From the NCBI RefSeq assembly GCF_023499215.1, contig NZ_JAKHSK010000035.1, positions 1-53,464 of the forward strand: 53,464 nucleotides of DNA, read 5' to 3'. The notes beneath the pieces are model-generated. The model was not told the origin of the DNA. It ran no database searches and saw only the letters and a program-made list of their open reading frames with translations. This stretch comes from Zunongwangia pacifica. GTDB taxonomy: Bacteria > Bacteroidota > Bacteroidia > Flavobacteriales > Flavobacteriaceae. The translations under genes and the position numbers were made by a program. Shown here in pieces: positions 15,784 through 25,564 of the stretch. Each line of letters starts with the position of its first letter. The stretch's first letter is position 1.

Positions 15784-17367
15784 ATGGATATAGTATACGC
15801 GATAATTGGAGTAGTAGTGGGACTTGGTATTGGTTTTGCCATTGCCAAATCTCTAGAAAAGAAAAAAGCCTCACAAACCATTCAGGAAGCCCAGGGTAAA
15901 GCAGCTGGAATTTTAAAAGAAGCAAAAAGTGAAGCTGAAAGTATTAAAAAAGATAAAATCCTTCAGGCAAAAGAAAAATTTATAGAGCTAAAATCAGAGC
16001 ATGAAAAAGTAATACTTGCCAGAGATAAAAAGATTGGGGACGCAGAGAAACGTACTCGGGATAAAGAATCTCAGGTTTCTAGTGAGCTTTCTAAAAACAA
16101 GAAACTAAATAAAGAATTAGAGAATAAGAGCAAACAGCTGGATGACCAGATTGCAGATTATGAACATCGTAATGATTATTTAGAGAAAAAGCAGGAAGAA
16201 ATCGATAAGTTGCACAACAGTAAAGTGCAGCAGTTAGAGGTGATTTCGGGTCTTTCTGCAGATGAAGCTAAATCTCAATTGGTAGAAAGTCTTAAGGAAG
16301 CTGCAAGAGCAGATGCAATGGCTTTAATTCAGGACACTATAGAAGAAGCAAAACTTACTGCACAGCAGGAAGCCAAGAAAATTATTATCAATACCATTCA
16401 ACGTATAGGAACAGAAGAAGCGGTAGAAAATTGTGTTTCTGTTTTTAATCTTGAAAGTGACGATGTTAAAGGTAGAATTATTGGACGTGAAGGTCGTAAT
16501 ATTAGAGCCTTAGAAGCGGCAACCGGAGTAGAAATTATTGTAGACGACACTCCTGAAGCTATTATTCTTTCTTGTTTCGATTCGGTTAGAAGAGAGGTAG
16601 CGAGATTATCATTGCATAAACTGGTAACCGATGGCCGTATTCACCCAGCCCGTATCGAAGAGGTAGTGAAAAAGACCAGAAAACAAATCGAGGAAGAAAT
16701 TATAGATATAGGAAAACGTACCGTAATCGATCTTGGTATCCATGGATTACAACCAGAATTAATTAAAATGGTTGGGAGAATGAAGTATCGTTCTTCTTAC
16801 GGACAAAACTTATTACAACACTCGCGTGAAGTTGCTAAGCTTTGTGGTGTGATGGCTGCCGAATTAGGGATTAATCCGAAATTAGCAAAACGCGCTGGTC
16901 TATTGCACGATATTGGTAAAGTGCCGGAAACTGAAACTGAAGTACCTCACGCTATTTTAGGAATGCAATGGGCAGAGAAACATGGCGAAAAGCCGGAAGT
17001 TTGTAATGCGATTGGTGCTCACCACGATGAGATTGAGATGAATTCTTTATTGTCTCCTATCGTTCAGGTTTGTGATGCTATTAGTGGTGCAAGACCGGGC
17101 GCCAGAAGACAGGTGTTGGATTCTTACATTCAGCGTTTAAAAGACCTTGAAGAAATTGCTTTTGGTTTTGGTGGCGTTAAAAAGGCTTATGCCATCCAGG
17201 CAGGTAGAGAACTGCGTGTTATCGTAGAAAGTGAAAAAGTAAACGACGAAAAGGCCAGTAACCTATCTTTTGAAATTTCTCAGAAAATTCAAACAGATAT
17301 GACCTATCCAGGTCAGGTTAAAGTAACGGTAATTCGTGAAACCAGAGCGGTAAACATTGCCAAATAA
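15784..17367 (+). CDS. rny: ribonuclease Y
   Basis: RNase Y is a membrane-anchored endonuclease that starts mRNA decay. The 527-residue chain has one N-terminal membrane helix (2-22), a long charged coiled coil (about 25-175), a KH RNA-binding domain with [19 protein letters not shown] (about 230-248), and an HD domain with HSREVA and HDIGK metal-binding motifs, then a conserved C-terminal domain ending in [10 protein letters not shown]. Length and order match the family exactly. It starts 17 bases after the poly-T of the 6S RNA. It is followed by a bidirectional terminator. Confidence 0.95.
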   Translation: MDIVYAIIGVVVGLGIGFAIAKSLEKKKASQTIQEAQGKAAGILKEAKSEAESIKKDKILQAKEKFIELKSEHEKVILARDKKIGDAEKRTRDKESQVSSELSKNKKLNKELENKSKQLDDQIADYEHRNDYLEKKQEEIDKLHNSKVQQLEVISGLSADEAKSQLVESLKEAARADAMALIQDTIEEAKLTAQQEAKKIIINTIQRIGTEEAVENCVSVFNLESDDVKGRIIGREGRNIRALEAATGVEIIVDDTPEAIILSCFDSVRREVARLSLHKLVTDGRIHPARIEEVVKKTRKQIEEEIIDIGKRTVIDLGIHGLQPELIKMVGRMKYRSSYGQNLLQHSREVAKLCGVMAAELGINPKLAKRAGLLHDIGKVPETETEVPHAILGMQWAEKHGEKPEVCNAIGAHHDEIEMNSLLSPIVQVCDAISGARPGARRQVLDSYIQRLKDLEEIAFGFGGVKKAYAIQAGRELRVIVESEKVNDEKASNLSFEISQKIQTDMTYPGQVKVTVIRETRAVNIAK

Positions 17368-17428
17368 TGGTTGCCGAAATTTTATAATTCCGACTTAAAT
17401 ATCAGACTTATTTTTATACAGAATTTAT

Positions 17429-17466
17429 AAAACAAAAATCCCCGAATTTTCGGGGATTTTTGTTTT
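17429..17466. terminator. bidirectional terminator between rny and the aldo/keto reductase gene
   Basis: A perfect inverted repeat of up to 18 bp (17429-17446 with 17449-17466) has a CCCCGAA/TTCGGGG core and A/T tracts. The flanking genes converge on it. Confidence 0.9.
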
Positions 17467-17482
17467 AAGATGTTGCTTAAAA

Positions 17483-18439
17483 TTACTCATCATAAATATT
17501 GGAGTATGAATTTCCTTTAGTAACAAAAAATTCGCCTGTTACATATCTAAAATGCTCATCTAGTTGGTCAATTTCAGCTAAATCTTCTTTATCTAATTGA
17601 AAACCTGAACTGGCCAGATTTTCTTTAATTCTGCCTTCATTGGTAGATTTTGGGATAACCGCAGTTCCTCGTTGTACCGCCCAATTAATTAATATCTGTC
17701 CCGCAGAAGCACCATGTTTTTTAGCGATTTTTATGATGGTAGGATTTTCCAATAAGCTTGGTTCATCTTCCGCTTTCATCGATTCAGCACGATCACCGCT
17801 TCCCAATGGAGAATAAGCAGTTACATTAATTCCATTCTTACTACAAAATTCCAAGAGTTCATTTTGGTGTAAATAAGGATGCAATTCTACCTGTAGTGCT
17901 TCAGGTTTTTCATCGGTCTTACTTATTAGGTCTTTCAGCTTTTTGGTACTGAAATTAGAGACGCCTATATGTTTTACCAAACCTTGTTTTTTTGCTTCAA
18001 CCATTGCTTCCCAGGTTTCAATAATGGGCACTTCTTCTAAAGAATAATATTCATCATCACTTTCAGGAAATCCAACACCTTTTTTAAAAGCAACCGGCCA
18101 GTGCATCAAATAAAGGTCTAAATAGTCTAATTTTAGATCTTTCAGTGTTTGTTTTAAAGCAGGAATAACATCTTCTTTTTTATGAGAATCATTCCACAGT
18201 TTAGAGGTAATCCATACGTCTTTACGTTTAATTTTTCCTTCGCCAAATACTTTTTCAAAAGCTTCACCAACTTCGTTTTCATTACCATAAGTTGCTGCAC
18301 AGTCTATATGCTTATAGCCATTATTTAAAGCAATTTCAACTGCTTTGGTTACTTCTCCTTTTCCAGATTTCCAGGTACCTAAACCTATAGCTGGTTGCTC
18401 GTCACCATTCTTGTACTTAAGCGTTCGTAGTGGTTTCAT
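17483..18439 (-). CDS. aldo/keto reductase
   Basis: This NADPH-dependent oxidoreductase of the TIM-barrel AKR superfamily has 318 residues. The catalytic tetrad is visible: D46 and Y51 in HIDCAATYGNE, K80 in WITSKLW, and H113 in YLMHWP. Later signatures are VKHIGVSNFS and the cofactor loop AVIPKSTNEGRIKENL. It resembles broad-specificity bacterial aldehyde reductases; the physiological substrate cannot be inferred. It is cytoplasmic and a single-gene unit. Confidence 0.9.
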   Translation of the reverse strand: MKPLRTLKYKNGDEQPAIGLGTWKSGKGEVTKAVEIALNNGYKHIDCAATYGNENEVGEAFEKVFGEGKIKRKDVWITSKLWNDSHKKEDVIPALKQTLKDLKLDYLDLYLMHWPVAFKKGVGFPESDDEYYSLEEVPIIETWEAMVEAKKQGLVKHIGVSNFSTKKLKDLISKTDEKPEALQVELHPYLHQNELLEFCSKNGINVTAYSPLGSGDRAESMKAEDEPSLLENPTIIKIAKKHGASAGQILINWAVQRGTAVIPKSTNEGRIKENLASSGFQLDKEDLAEIDQLDEHFRYVTGEFFVTKGNSYSNIYDE

Positions 18440-18535
18440 AGTTTATTGTTTTTTTCCGAATTTAATCAGAGAAAAAGGCAAAATAAACTTCTAGTTGATA
18501 TTTAGCAGAATTTTAATAGTACTTCTTAACCTAAG

Positions 18536-19435
18536 TTAAGTTTTCTTGGGATGATAGGTTTCCAGGACTTCTCTTAGGTACGTTCTGTCTACATGCATAT
18601 AAATTTCGGTAGTTGTGATGCTTTCGTGTCCCAACATTTGCTGTATTGCCCGTAAATCGGCCCCGTTTTCTAAAAGATGAGTGGCAAAAGAATGTCTAAA
18701 GGTGTGCGGACTTATCTTTTTCCTGATATTGGCTTTTTCAGCTAACTGTCTTATTATAGTAAAAATCATTGCGCGGGTAAGCTGTGCGCCCCTTCGATTA
18801 AGAAACAAGGTGTCACTTGCTTCAGGTTTTATTTCCTGGTGGCATCTTACCTGATCTTTATAGATGGTAATGTATTTAATATTGTAATCTGAAATGGGGA
18901 CAAATCTTTGTTTATCGCCTTTTCCGGTTACTTTTATAAATCCTTCGTCAAAATAAAGATCAGAAATTTTAAGATTGGTTAATTCTGAAACACGTAAACC
19001 ACATCCGTAAAGTGTTTCGATGATCGCACGGTTTCTTTCCCCTTCAGCTTTACTTAAATCGATGGCTGCGATCATCTGGTCTATTTCTTCAACAGAGATA
19101 GTTTCAGGTAATTTTCTTCCTATTTTAGGCGCTTCGATAAGATCTGTAGGATTGTCTTTTCGATAATCTTCAAATATCAGATAATTAAAAAAGCTTTTTA
19201 ATCCTGAAATGATACGGGCCCTGGAACGTGAGTTAAGTTCTTTTGCTATCTCATATAAAAACAATTGTAAAGTTTCCTGATCGATTGTAAGTGGAGTAGC
19301 TAAAATACTTTTAACTTTTAAAAAATTGATAAGTTTTAGTAAATCCAGCTCATAGCTATTAATTGAATTAATTGAAAGTCCGCGTTCTAACTTTAAATAG
19401 GTAAGGTAATCCTTTAAAATATGTTCCCATTTCAT
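18536..19435 (-). CDS. xerD: tyrosine recombinase XerD
   Basis: The 299-residue protein has the SAM-like N-terminal core-binding domain (1-90) and a catalytic domain with every essential residue: R148 (CGLRVSEL), K172, H244 and R247 (HTFRHSFATHLL), H270 (MLGHESI) and nucleophile Y279 (EIYMHVD). With its partner Xer protein it resolves chromosome dimers at dif. The length and the LLENGADLRAIQQMLGH block fit the chromosomal XerD type rather than a mobile integrase. No dif-like 28-bp site was noticed nearby. Confidence 0.9.
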   Translation of the reverse strand: MKWEHILKDYLTYLKLERGLSINSINSYELDLLKLINFLKVKSILATPLTIDQETLQLFLYEIAKELNSRSRARIISGLKSFFNYLIFEDYRKDNPTDLIEAPKIGRKLPETISVEEIDQMIAAIDLSKAEGERNRAIIETLYGCGLRVSELTNLKISDLYFDEGFIKVTGKGDKQRFVPISDYNIKYITIYKDQVRCHQEIKPEASDTLFLNRRGAQLTRAMIFTIIRQLAEKANIRKKISPHTFRHSFATHLLENGADLRAIQQMLGHESITTTEIYMHVDRTYLREVLETYHPKKT

Positions 19436-19515
19436 GTGTTAAATATACGATTTACGCCGATTTAACCTTAGTAATACTTTAGGCTTTGGTAAGATTTCTT
19501 TAAGAATCGCTTGCT

Positions 19516-19523
19516 TACATTTG
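19516..19523 (+). promoter_or_regulatory. -7 box of the first beta-barrel gene
   Basis: TACATTTG matches the -7 consensus, 28 bases before ATG 19552. The -33 region is weak. Confidence 0.5.
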
Positions 19524-19551
19524 CCCCTGTAATCAAAAACAAAATGTAATT

Positions 19552-20169
19552 ATGAAGAAGTCAATTTTAATTATTGCTTTACTACTATTTGGAGCCACTA
19601 CAATGAGTGCTCAGGAAGCTTGGAATTTTGGTATTAAGGGTGGTGTGAACTTTGCTAATTTTACCGGTGATGATTTTAGTTCAGATAATTCCAGAACAAG
19701 TTTTAATGTAGGTTTGCTAGCTGAAATTCCTTTAGCCGATCGTTTTTCTATCCAACCAGAGGTAATGTATTCAGGACAAGGGTTCGATTTTTATGAAAGA
19801 GATCAGGACAATATATTTGATACTGATGATAACGTGGAATATCAGGTAGATTATATTAATGTTCCTGTATTGGCTAAAATTTATTTAGTAGATGGATTAA
19901 GTGTTCAGGCAGGTCCTTCTTTTAACTTTAAAGTAAACGAAGAGATTGATTACCAGCCAACTCAAGACGGTGGTGATATTGATACTGATCTAGCCAGAGA
20001 TTTTGAGTTTGGTGGAGTTGCAGGTCTTGAATACAAATTTAACAATGGTTTCTTTATCCAGGGAAGATATAACTATGGTTTTTCTAAACTTTATAAAGAT
20101 GATAGCGCTTTAGGAGATTCAGATATTCATAACTCTGTTTGGCAAGCCGGAATTGGATTTATGTTTTAA
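19552..20169 (+). CDS. outer-membrane beta-barrel protein (porin family)
   Basis: The 205-residue protein has a signal peptide ending at TMSAQ (about 21). It then has the OmpA/Opr-like small barrel pattern: WNFGIKGGVNFANFTGDD, SFNVGLLAEIPLADRFSIQPEVMYSGQG, YINVPVLAKIYLVDGLSVQAGPSF and a C-terminal strand ending VWQAGIGFMF, whose terminal Phe is typical of outer-membrane insertion. It is similar to the next gene (20416-21108), so the two are paralogues. No channel specificity can be assigned. Confidence 0.88.
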   Translation: MKKSILIIALLLFGATTMSAQEAWNFGIKGGVNFANFTGDDFSSDNSRTSFNVGLLAEIPLADRFSIQPEVMYSGQGFDFYERDQDNIFDTDDNVEYQVDYINVPVLAKIYLVDGLSVQAGPSFNFKVNEEIDYQPTQDGGDIDTDLARDFEFGGVAGLEYKFNNGFFIQGRYNYGFSKLYKDDSALGDSDIHNSVWQAGIGFMF

Positions 20170-20213
20170 TAGAAATTGAAACTACGAACCTAACTAACCA
20201 AATTATGAATTAG

Positions 20214-20241
20214 AGCGGAAGATTTTTCTTCCGCTTTTTTT
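20214..20241 (+). terminator. terminator of the first beta-barrel gene
   Basis: AGCGGAAGA (20214-20222) pairs perfectly with TCTTCCGCT (20227-20235) and runs into a T tract. Each beta-barrel gene is thus its own transcription unit. Confidence 0.85.
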
Positions 20242-20415
20242 ACGTTTTTGCAATATAAGTGTCATTGCAGTTTTATTTACCATCAAAATTTTAAGCATTA
20301 TTTTATAAAAACTACAAATTGGTTCATTAAAAATAAATCTGATGTTTTTAACGGTACCGTGTAAAATCAAAATGTTTTTTTATTAAAATTGTATAAAGTT
20401 TAGCAATTTAAAACT

Positions 20416-21108
20416 ATGAAAAAAGCATGTTTGATTTTTATAATGATGATGACGTCATTGTACTTCCCTTTAAAAATGAGCGCACAGGAAAATATTCCTA
20501 ATTTCTCTTACGGGATTAAAGCCGGGTTAAACCTTGCTAATATTAATTCCTCTAATTTTCCGCTAGAGGAGTTTACCAAAAATCGGTTAGGATTTCATGG
20601 AGGTTTGGTGTTTGAATATCGTTTCCATCAATTCTTTGCTTTGGGAGCCGAAGTTTTGTATTCGCAACAAGGAGTAAAATCAGAGAGTGATTATATTGAA
20701 ATAGAGCCACCTGGAGAATTAGGCATAAATCAGGTAAATAATAGCAGTAATGAATCTTTAATTAGTTCTACCGGAAAATATGATTATTTGAATATTCCCC
20801 TAGTAGCAAAAGTTTACTTTTTTAAAGGTCTATTTGTAAGTGCCGGCCCTCAATTGTCAATATTGCTTTCGGCTAAAGATGAGTTTTCAGATTCGGATAT
20901 TGAGGTGGATGTAAAAGAAGAAATCGATAATTTTGATTTTGGATTAAATTTTGGAGTTGGATTCCAAAGCTCCATTGGGCTATTTGTTAGTGCTAATTAT
21001 TATTTGGGCTTAAACAATATAAGTGCCTATAATTACAGTGATGAATTAGGTTTTGATCCTAAGTTACATCAAGGCGTTTGGCAATTTTCGGTAGGATATA
21101 TGTTTTGA
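20416..21108 (+). CDS. outer-membrane beta-barrel protein (porin family), paralogue
   Basis: The 230-residue product begins with a signal peptide (cleavage near KMSAQ, about 24). It repeats the pattern of its neighbour: FSYGIKAGLNLANINSSNF, FFALGAEVLYSQQGVKSES, YLNIPLVAKVYFFKGLFVSAGPQ and a C-terminal strand ending GVWQFSVGYMF. It differs in a longer loop (residues about 90-120) rich in Asn and Ser. It probably arose by tandem duplication. The function is unknown beyond an outer-membrane barrel. Confidence 0.86.
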   Translation: MKKACLIFIMMMTSLYFPLKMSAQENIPNFSYGIKAGLNLANINSSNFPLEEFTKNRLGFHGGLVFEYRFHQFFALGAEVLYSQQGVKSESDYIEIEPPGELGINQVNNSSNESLISSTGKYDYLNIPLVAKVYFFKGLFVSAGPQLSILLSAKDEFSDSDIEVDVKEEIDNFDFGLNFGVGFQSSIGLFVSANYYLGLNNISAYNYSDELGFDPKLHQGVWQFSVGYMF

Positions 21109-21294
21109 TAGAAACCCCTTTGGGAGCTGTTTAAAAAATATTTATAACGATCATATAAGCCTGTTGCTTGGTAAATAAATGATTATAAAATAATGATGGC
21201 AACCTCAAACAAATCAGGTTAACCTAAATAGTCTTTTAAGACCATCTATTTTTATGGGTAAAATTTTTATCTTTAGCCTTAAATATAGCACATC

Positions 21295-21708
21295 ATGAAG
21301 CTTCTAATTATCAACGGGCCTAATCTGAATCTTTTGGGAACAAGGGAACCTGAAATATATGGAAATCAAACGTTTAAAGAATATTTTCATGATCTACAAA
21401 AGAGGTTTGAGAAAATAGAGCTTTCTTATTTTCAAAGTAATATAGAAGGCGAGCTTATAGATATGCTTCACGATGCACGCAAAGAATTTGATGGTGTTAT
21501 TTTAAACGCCGCGGCTTACACACATACTTCAGTTGCCATTGCCGATGCCATTAAAGCTATTGAAATACCGGTGATCGAAGTGCATATTTCGAACACTCAT
21601 GCCAGGGAAGCTTTTCGACATAAATCCTATTTATCTCCGGTAGTTCAAGGTGTTATTTTAGGATTCGGACTCAAGAGCTACGATTTGGCTATACAAAGCT
21701 TTTTATAG
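21295..21708 (+). CDS. aroQ: type II 3-dehydroquinate dehydratase
   Basis: This enzyme makes 3-dehydroshikimate in the shikimate pathway. The 137-residue size is typical of the dodecameric type II form. Catalytic and binding residues are visible: R17 and Y22 in GTREPEIYG, N71 and H77 in LNAAAYTHTS, H97 in EVHISN and R108 in AFRHKS. It stands alone on the plus strand. A near-match -7 element, TATCTTTA, lies about 20 bases before the ATG. Confidence 0.94.
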   Translation: MKLLIINGPNLNLLGTREPEIYGNQTFKEYFHDLQKRFEKIELSYFQSNIEGELIDMLHDARKEFDGVILNAAAYTHTSVAIADAIKAIEIPVIEVHISNTHAREAFRHKSYLSPVVQGVILGFGLKSYDLAIQSFL

Positions 21709-21792
21709 TTAATTTCGAAATTCGATAATTTCAGCATTTAATTTTAACTAGAATTTCTTCTCTTCAGATGATGATTCGTTATGTTATTTGAT

Positions 21793-22512
21793 ATGAAAAA
21801 AGCTTATCTAAATTGGAGTAGTGGGAAAGATGCTGCTTTTTCACTATATAAAATTCGGCAACAGAATGATTTTGAAATCGTTCAGCTTTTCACAGCGATC
21901 AACACCGATATAAATCGAATTTCGATGCATGGTGTGCGTGTAGAATTGCTCGAAGCTCAGGCTAAAAGTTTAGGTTTACCCTTACAGTTGGCTAAGTTTT
22001 CAGGAAATGTTTCTATGGAAACATATAATACGGTGATGGAAACCGAAACGAAAAAATTAAAAGCATCGGATATCGATTTTGCATGTTTTGGGGATATTTT
22101 TTTAGAAGATCTAAAAGAATACCGGGATTCGCAACTGGCAAAAGTTGGTTTAAGCGGAGTCTATCCTCTTTGGAAAAAAGACACCCAAAAATTAGTAGAA
22201 GATTTTATTGAATTAGGCTTTAAGGCGATTGTAGTCTGTACCAATGCAAAATATTTAGACGAATCTTTCTGTGGAAGAGTAATCGATCATCAATTTTTAG
22301 CCGATCTACCCAAAAATGTAGATCCTTGTGGTGAAAATGGCGAATTTCATACGTTTGTTTTCGACGGGCCTATTTTTTCTGAACCCATCAGCTTTGAAAT
22401 CGGAGAAAAAGTCCATCGAACTTACGAAAAAGCAGCAGAAGGCGAGGATAATTGTTTTACCGATGAAGAAACTAATTGGGATACCGGGTTTTGGTATTGT
22501 GATCTTACTTGA
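21793..22512 (+). CDS. Dph6-like ATP pyrophosphatase
   Basis: From ATG 21793 the protein begins MKKAYLNWSSGKDAAF, with the PP-loop SGKD of adenine-nucleotide alpha-hydrolases, and continues with the Dph6 family pattern (CFGDIFLEDLKEYRD, GVYPLWKKDT, CGRVIDHQFL, DPCGENGEFHTFVFDGP). In archaea and eukaryotes the family amidates diphthine on elongation factor 2; bacteria lack that target, so its role here is unknown. An ATG four codons upstream (21781) also exists, but family members begin at MKK. It is cytoplasmic, 239 residues. Confidence 0.82.
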   Translation: MKKAYLNWSSGKDAAFSLYKIRQQNDFEIVQLFTAINTDINRISMHGVRVELLEAQAKSLGLPLQLAKFSGNVSMETYNTVMETETKKLKASDIDFACFGDIFLEDLKEYRDSQLAKVGLSGVYPLWKKDTQKLVEDFIELGFKAIVVCTNAKYLDESFCGRVIDHQFLADLPKNVDPCGENGEFHTFVFDGPIFSEPISFEIGEKVHRTYEKAAEGEDNCFTDEETNWDTGFWYCDLT

Positions 22513-22542
22513 TTGGGTTCGGTGATTTATAAGCTAATCTAT

Positions 22543-23244
22543 CTATTTTTCCAAAAGCGCATCTATACCAGCTTTATAGACTTTTCCTATAGGAATATGT
22601 TTATTATGAACTGCTATGCGATTCCCTTCTATGGTTTTTATATGTCGTTTAGCGACTATGTAGGATTTATGAATGCGAATAAACATTTCTTGGGGTAGCT
22701 TATTTATCATTTCCGAAATTTTTACTCTCATCAATAGCTGGTCTTCGGTACATATAATTTTTGAGTAATTTCCGGCAGCTTCAATATAAATGACATCATC
22801 GAGTTTTATCTGAATATGTTTTTTATCGGAGTAAAGAAAGATGAAGTCTGACTTATTTCTATTTTCGGGAGCTATATTAAGTGGATTTAGATGTTCTACC
22901 GTAAGTGCTTTATTAACCGCTTTTAATAAACGTTCGAAACTGAAGGGTTTCAAAAGATAATCGATCACTTCTAGTTCATATCCTTCTAAAGCATGCTCCT
23001 GGTATGCTGTTGTAACGATTACTTTTGGCGGTTTTGATAGGGATTTTAAGAAATCAAAGCCTTTTAATTTAGGCATGTTCAGATCCAGAAATATCAAGTC
23101 TACACTATGACTTCGCAGATATTCTAAAGCTTCTATAGCATCATAGCAGTGTTTTGATAACATCAAACCTGGGATTAAATCACAATAATCTTTTATGATT
23201 TCGTGGGCTATATGTTCATCATCGATGATTAGATATTTGGTCAT
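22543..23244 (-). CDS. LytTR-family response regulator
   Basis: The 233-residue protein has a CheY-like receiver domain (1-115) with D8/D9, phospho-acceptor D54 in IFLDLNMP and K99 in LLKPFSF. A C-terminal LytTR DNA-binding domain follows (about 130-230: IYIEAAGNYSKIIC, FIRIHKSYIVAKRHI). It should be phosphorylated by the kinase encoded just upstream, whose stop overlaps this start by four bases. Targets are unknown; LytTR regulators typically bind pairs of short direct repeats. Confidence 0.92.
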   Translation of the reverse strand: MTKYLIIDDEHIAHEIIKDYCDLIPGLMLSKHCYDAIEALEYLRSHSVDLIFLDLNMPKLKGFDFLKSLSKPPKVIVTTAYQEHALEGYELEVIDYLLKPFSFERLLKAVNKALTVEHLNPLNIAPENRNKSDFIFLYSDKKHIQIKLDDVIYIEAAGNYSKIICTEDQLLMRVKISEMINKLPQEMFIRIHKSYIVAKRHIKTIEGNRIAVHNKHIPIGKVYKAGIDALLEK

Positions 23245-24059
23245 TTCCTTATTTTTAGAAAAGCTGTAAAAACTGTTTCTTTTTGAGTAATTTTAAATAT
23301 ATGCTTATTGGGATATGCAATTTCAAGTCGACGTTTTAGATTTTTTATTCCAATTCCCGGTTTTTCGTTAGATCCTTGCTTATCGAAATTGTTAGATATT
23401 TCAAATATTATTTCCCCTTTTAAAGCCCTAAGATGGCAATATACAAATGACTTCTCTCTAAGATTTTCAACTCCATGCTTAAAAGCATTTTCCATTAAAG
23501 CTATAAAGATTAAAGGCATTATTTTTTCATCTTCATTATCAACCTCAATTTCAAATCGAATATCAATCTCTTTATGATAACGAATTTTATTTAATTCAAT
23601 AAAACTTTGAAGATAGCTTATCTCTTCTTTTATTCTCACTTCATTCTTCGCTCCTCTATAAATACTATAACGCATTAGATCTGATAATTTAAGGATAAGA
23701 TTTTTTGCTTTTATAGTATCTTTTCCAACTACTCCATATAGATTATTCAACATATTAAAAAAGAAATGAGGATTTACTTGATTCTGTAAGTGCAATAATT
23801 CGTTCTTTTTCTTTTCATTTTTAAGATTAATGATACTTTTTAACTGTATCAAAAGCCATAGAATTCCTAAAATTAAAAGGATCAAATAATAGATAAGTAT
23901 GATGAAGCTTACTGGTGTAGGGTAATCTTCGAGTAATATTACTGAATCCTTTCCTGAAAAAACGATCTGGTAAGTAACAATACTAACGGGCAATAAGACA
24001 GACAAAACTATAATGAGTTTTATCGCAAGCCATTTTTTTTCTGTAAAATTAAAAGTCAT
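23241..24059 (-). CDS. LytS-type sensor histidine kinase
   Basis: The 272-residue kinase has two membrane helices (about 12-33 and 52-72), no large periplasmic sensor, a His_kinase domain with H98 in QVNPHFFFNMLNNL, and an HATPase region with the N-box PLIFIALMENAFKHG and glycine box GIGIKNLKRRLE. It forms the usual Bacteroidota pair with the LytTR regulator (four-base ATGA overlap). The short periplasmic loop suggests it senses within the membrane or through a partner. Confidence 0.92.
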   Translation of the reverse strand: MTFNFTEKKWLAIKLIIVLSVLLPVSIVTYQIVFSGKDSVILLEDYPTPVSFIILIYYLILLILGILWLLIQLKSIINLKNEKKKNELLHLQNQVNPHFFFNMLNNLYGVVGKDTIKAKNLILKLSDLMRYSIYRGAKNEVRIKEEISYLQSFIELNKIRYHKEIDIRFEIEVDNEDEKIMPLIFIALMENAFKHGVENLREKSFVYCHLRALKGEIIFEISNNFDKQGSNEKPGIGIKNLKRRLEIAYPNKHIFKITQKETVFTAFLKIRK

Positions 24060-24276
24060 GCCGCAAAATACTCAGATTATGCTTAAGGATTAAAAATTAG
24101 TGACTAACAATTCTTTCGATGATATAAAAACATGCTTATAGGTGATGAAATAACTTTCGAAGATAAATGCTATAGTTTATCATAAAAACAGCGCATTTTG
24201 AAACTATTTTTTTAGGGATTAAAAGTATAGAACCAGCTTTGCTTTCAGAATTAACGATACAATTAAATAAATAATC

Positions 24277-25449
24277 ATGAAAGCAAGATTTTTTAGATAC
24301 CTAAAACATTTAGGTGTAACCTTATTAGTCTTATTAGCTGTGGTGGTCCCTTTTGGGATATATCATGGGGCGCAACTTACTTATGGGCATAATCAAAACC
24401 GGCTCAATTTTAATCGGGAAGGACCCTACGCATTTTATAAAACTGATAGTATAGTAAGTATAAAATATATAAAGGGAAATAAAGAAGATGGATTTTTTAT
24501 TGATGAAAAAGAATATACGCATAATGATCAAATTCCTGTTTCAGTATTTTTTCCTTTAGATTCTTCGAGTTTTGAATTCAATTTGAAAACGAAATTCAGT
24601 TCTCCTAAAACGATATATCAAGATGGGAATCAAATTCTCGCAATAGCTGATATTGAGAGTGGATTTAAAACATTTAGGGACTTCTTGATTACAAATCAGG
24701 TGGTCGATAAAGAGCTTAATTGGATATTTGGAGAAAATCATCTAGTATTATTAGGCGATTTTGTAGATAGGGGCTTTTCGACCATGCAGGTTTTATGGTT
24801 TATTTATAAGCTAGAACAAGAGGCAAGTAAACAGGGCGGGAAAGTTCATTTTATATTAGGAAACCATGAATTAAAAAATATGTATGGGGATCATCAGGCC
24901 GCTTCTTTAAAATATACATTTGTCGCTTCAATGATTGGCAAATCACAATCTGATCTTTATAGTAAACATTCGGTTTTAGGGAATTGGCTCTCCAGCAAGA
25001 ATGTAATTGAAATGATTAATGGGAATATTTTTGTGCATGGAGGTCTTCATCCAGATATTGCGAATATGAATATTTCTATTGCTGAAATAAATGATTATTT
25101 AAAACCTACATATTACAAGGCTCCATATCCAAAGATAAATAAGGATGAAAAAGAACTTCTAATTTCTTCTAAAACAGGAGTGAGCTGGTATAGGGGATAT
25201 TTTAAAGAAGATCTTCATCAGAAAGAAGTAGAAGCGCCATTAAAAAAGTTTAATGCTAAAGCAGTTATTGTTGGTCACACGCTGCAATTTAAAGTTAAAA
25301 AATTCTTTGAAGGGAAAGTATATGGAATCGATGTGAAACATGCTAAGGATTATCATAAGAACTGGCCGAGTTTTGGATCGGAAGGACTTCTTATTTCAGG
25401 GAATGATTATTATAGGGTGCTTGATGACGGTACCAAAGAAAAGCTTTAA
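24277..25449 (+). CDS. membrane-anchored metallophosphoesterase
   Basis: The 390-residue protein has an N-terminal membrane anchor (11-31) and a calcineurin-like phosphoesterase domain. Metal-binding motifs in order are ADIESGF (a GDxHG variant with no His at the usual place), LLGDFVDRG, LGNHE, VHGG and VGHT. This is a PPP-type set, so protein or small-phosphoester substrates are possible. The first motif is unusual: the expected DxH is replaced by ADIE, so one metal ligand may come from elsewhere. The catalytic domain probably faces the periplasm. It is monocistronic, next to but divergent from the LytS/LytTR pair. Confidence 0.82.
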   Translation: MKARFFRYLKHLGVTLLVLLAVVVPFGIYHGAQLTYGHNQNRLNFNREGPYAFYKTDSIVSIKYIKGNKEDGFFIDEKEYTHNDQIPVSVFFPLDSSSFEFNLKTKFSSPKTIYQDGNQILAIADIESGFKTFRDFLITNQVVDKELNWIFGENHLVLLGDFVDRGFSTMQVLWFIYKLEQEASKQGGKVHFILGNHELKNMYGDHQAASLKYTFVASMIGKSQSDLYSKHSVLGNWLSSKNVIEMINGNIFVHGGLHPDIANMNISIAEINDYLKPTYYKAPYPKINKDEKELLISSKTGVSWYRGYFKEDLHQKEVEAPLKKFNAKAVIVGHTLQFKVKKFFEGKVYGIDVKHAKDYHKNWPSFGSEGLLISGNDYYRVLDDGTKEKL

Positions 25450-25506
25450 AATTCTCACCAATGGTAACTGAGCTGTACCAAGATTACGGCCAAAATGAAT
25501 ACATAA

Positions 25507-25545
25507 AAAAACCCTGAAAATATCGACTTTCAGGGTTTTTGTTTT
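25507..25545. terminator. bidirectional terminator between the phosphoesterase gene and lpdA
   Basis: AAAAACCCTGAAA (25507-25519) pairs perfectly with TTTCAGGGTTTTT (25528-25540). The flanking genes converge on it. Confidence 0.9.
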
Positions 25546-25564
25546 AAAATATAAAATCTAATTC

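Noticed and set aside
18536-19435. Integrase of a mobile element
   Set aside because: Length, motifs and solitary context fit the housekeeping XerD; there are no attachment sites, tRNA or cargo genes around it.
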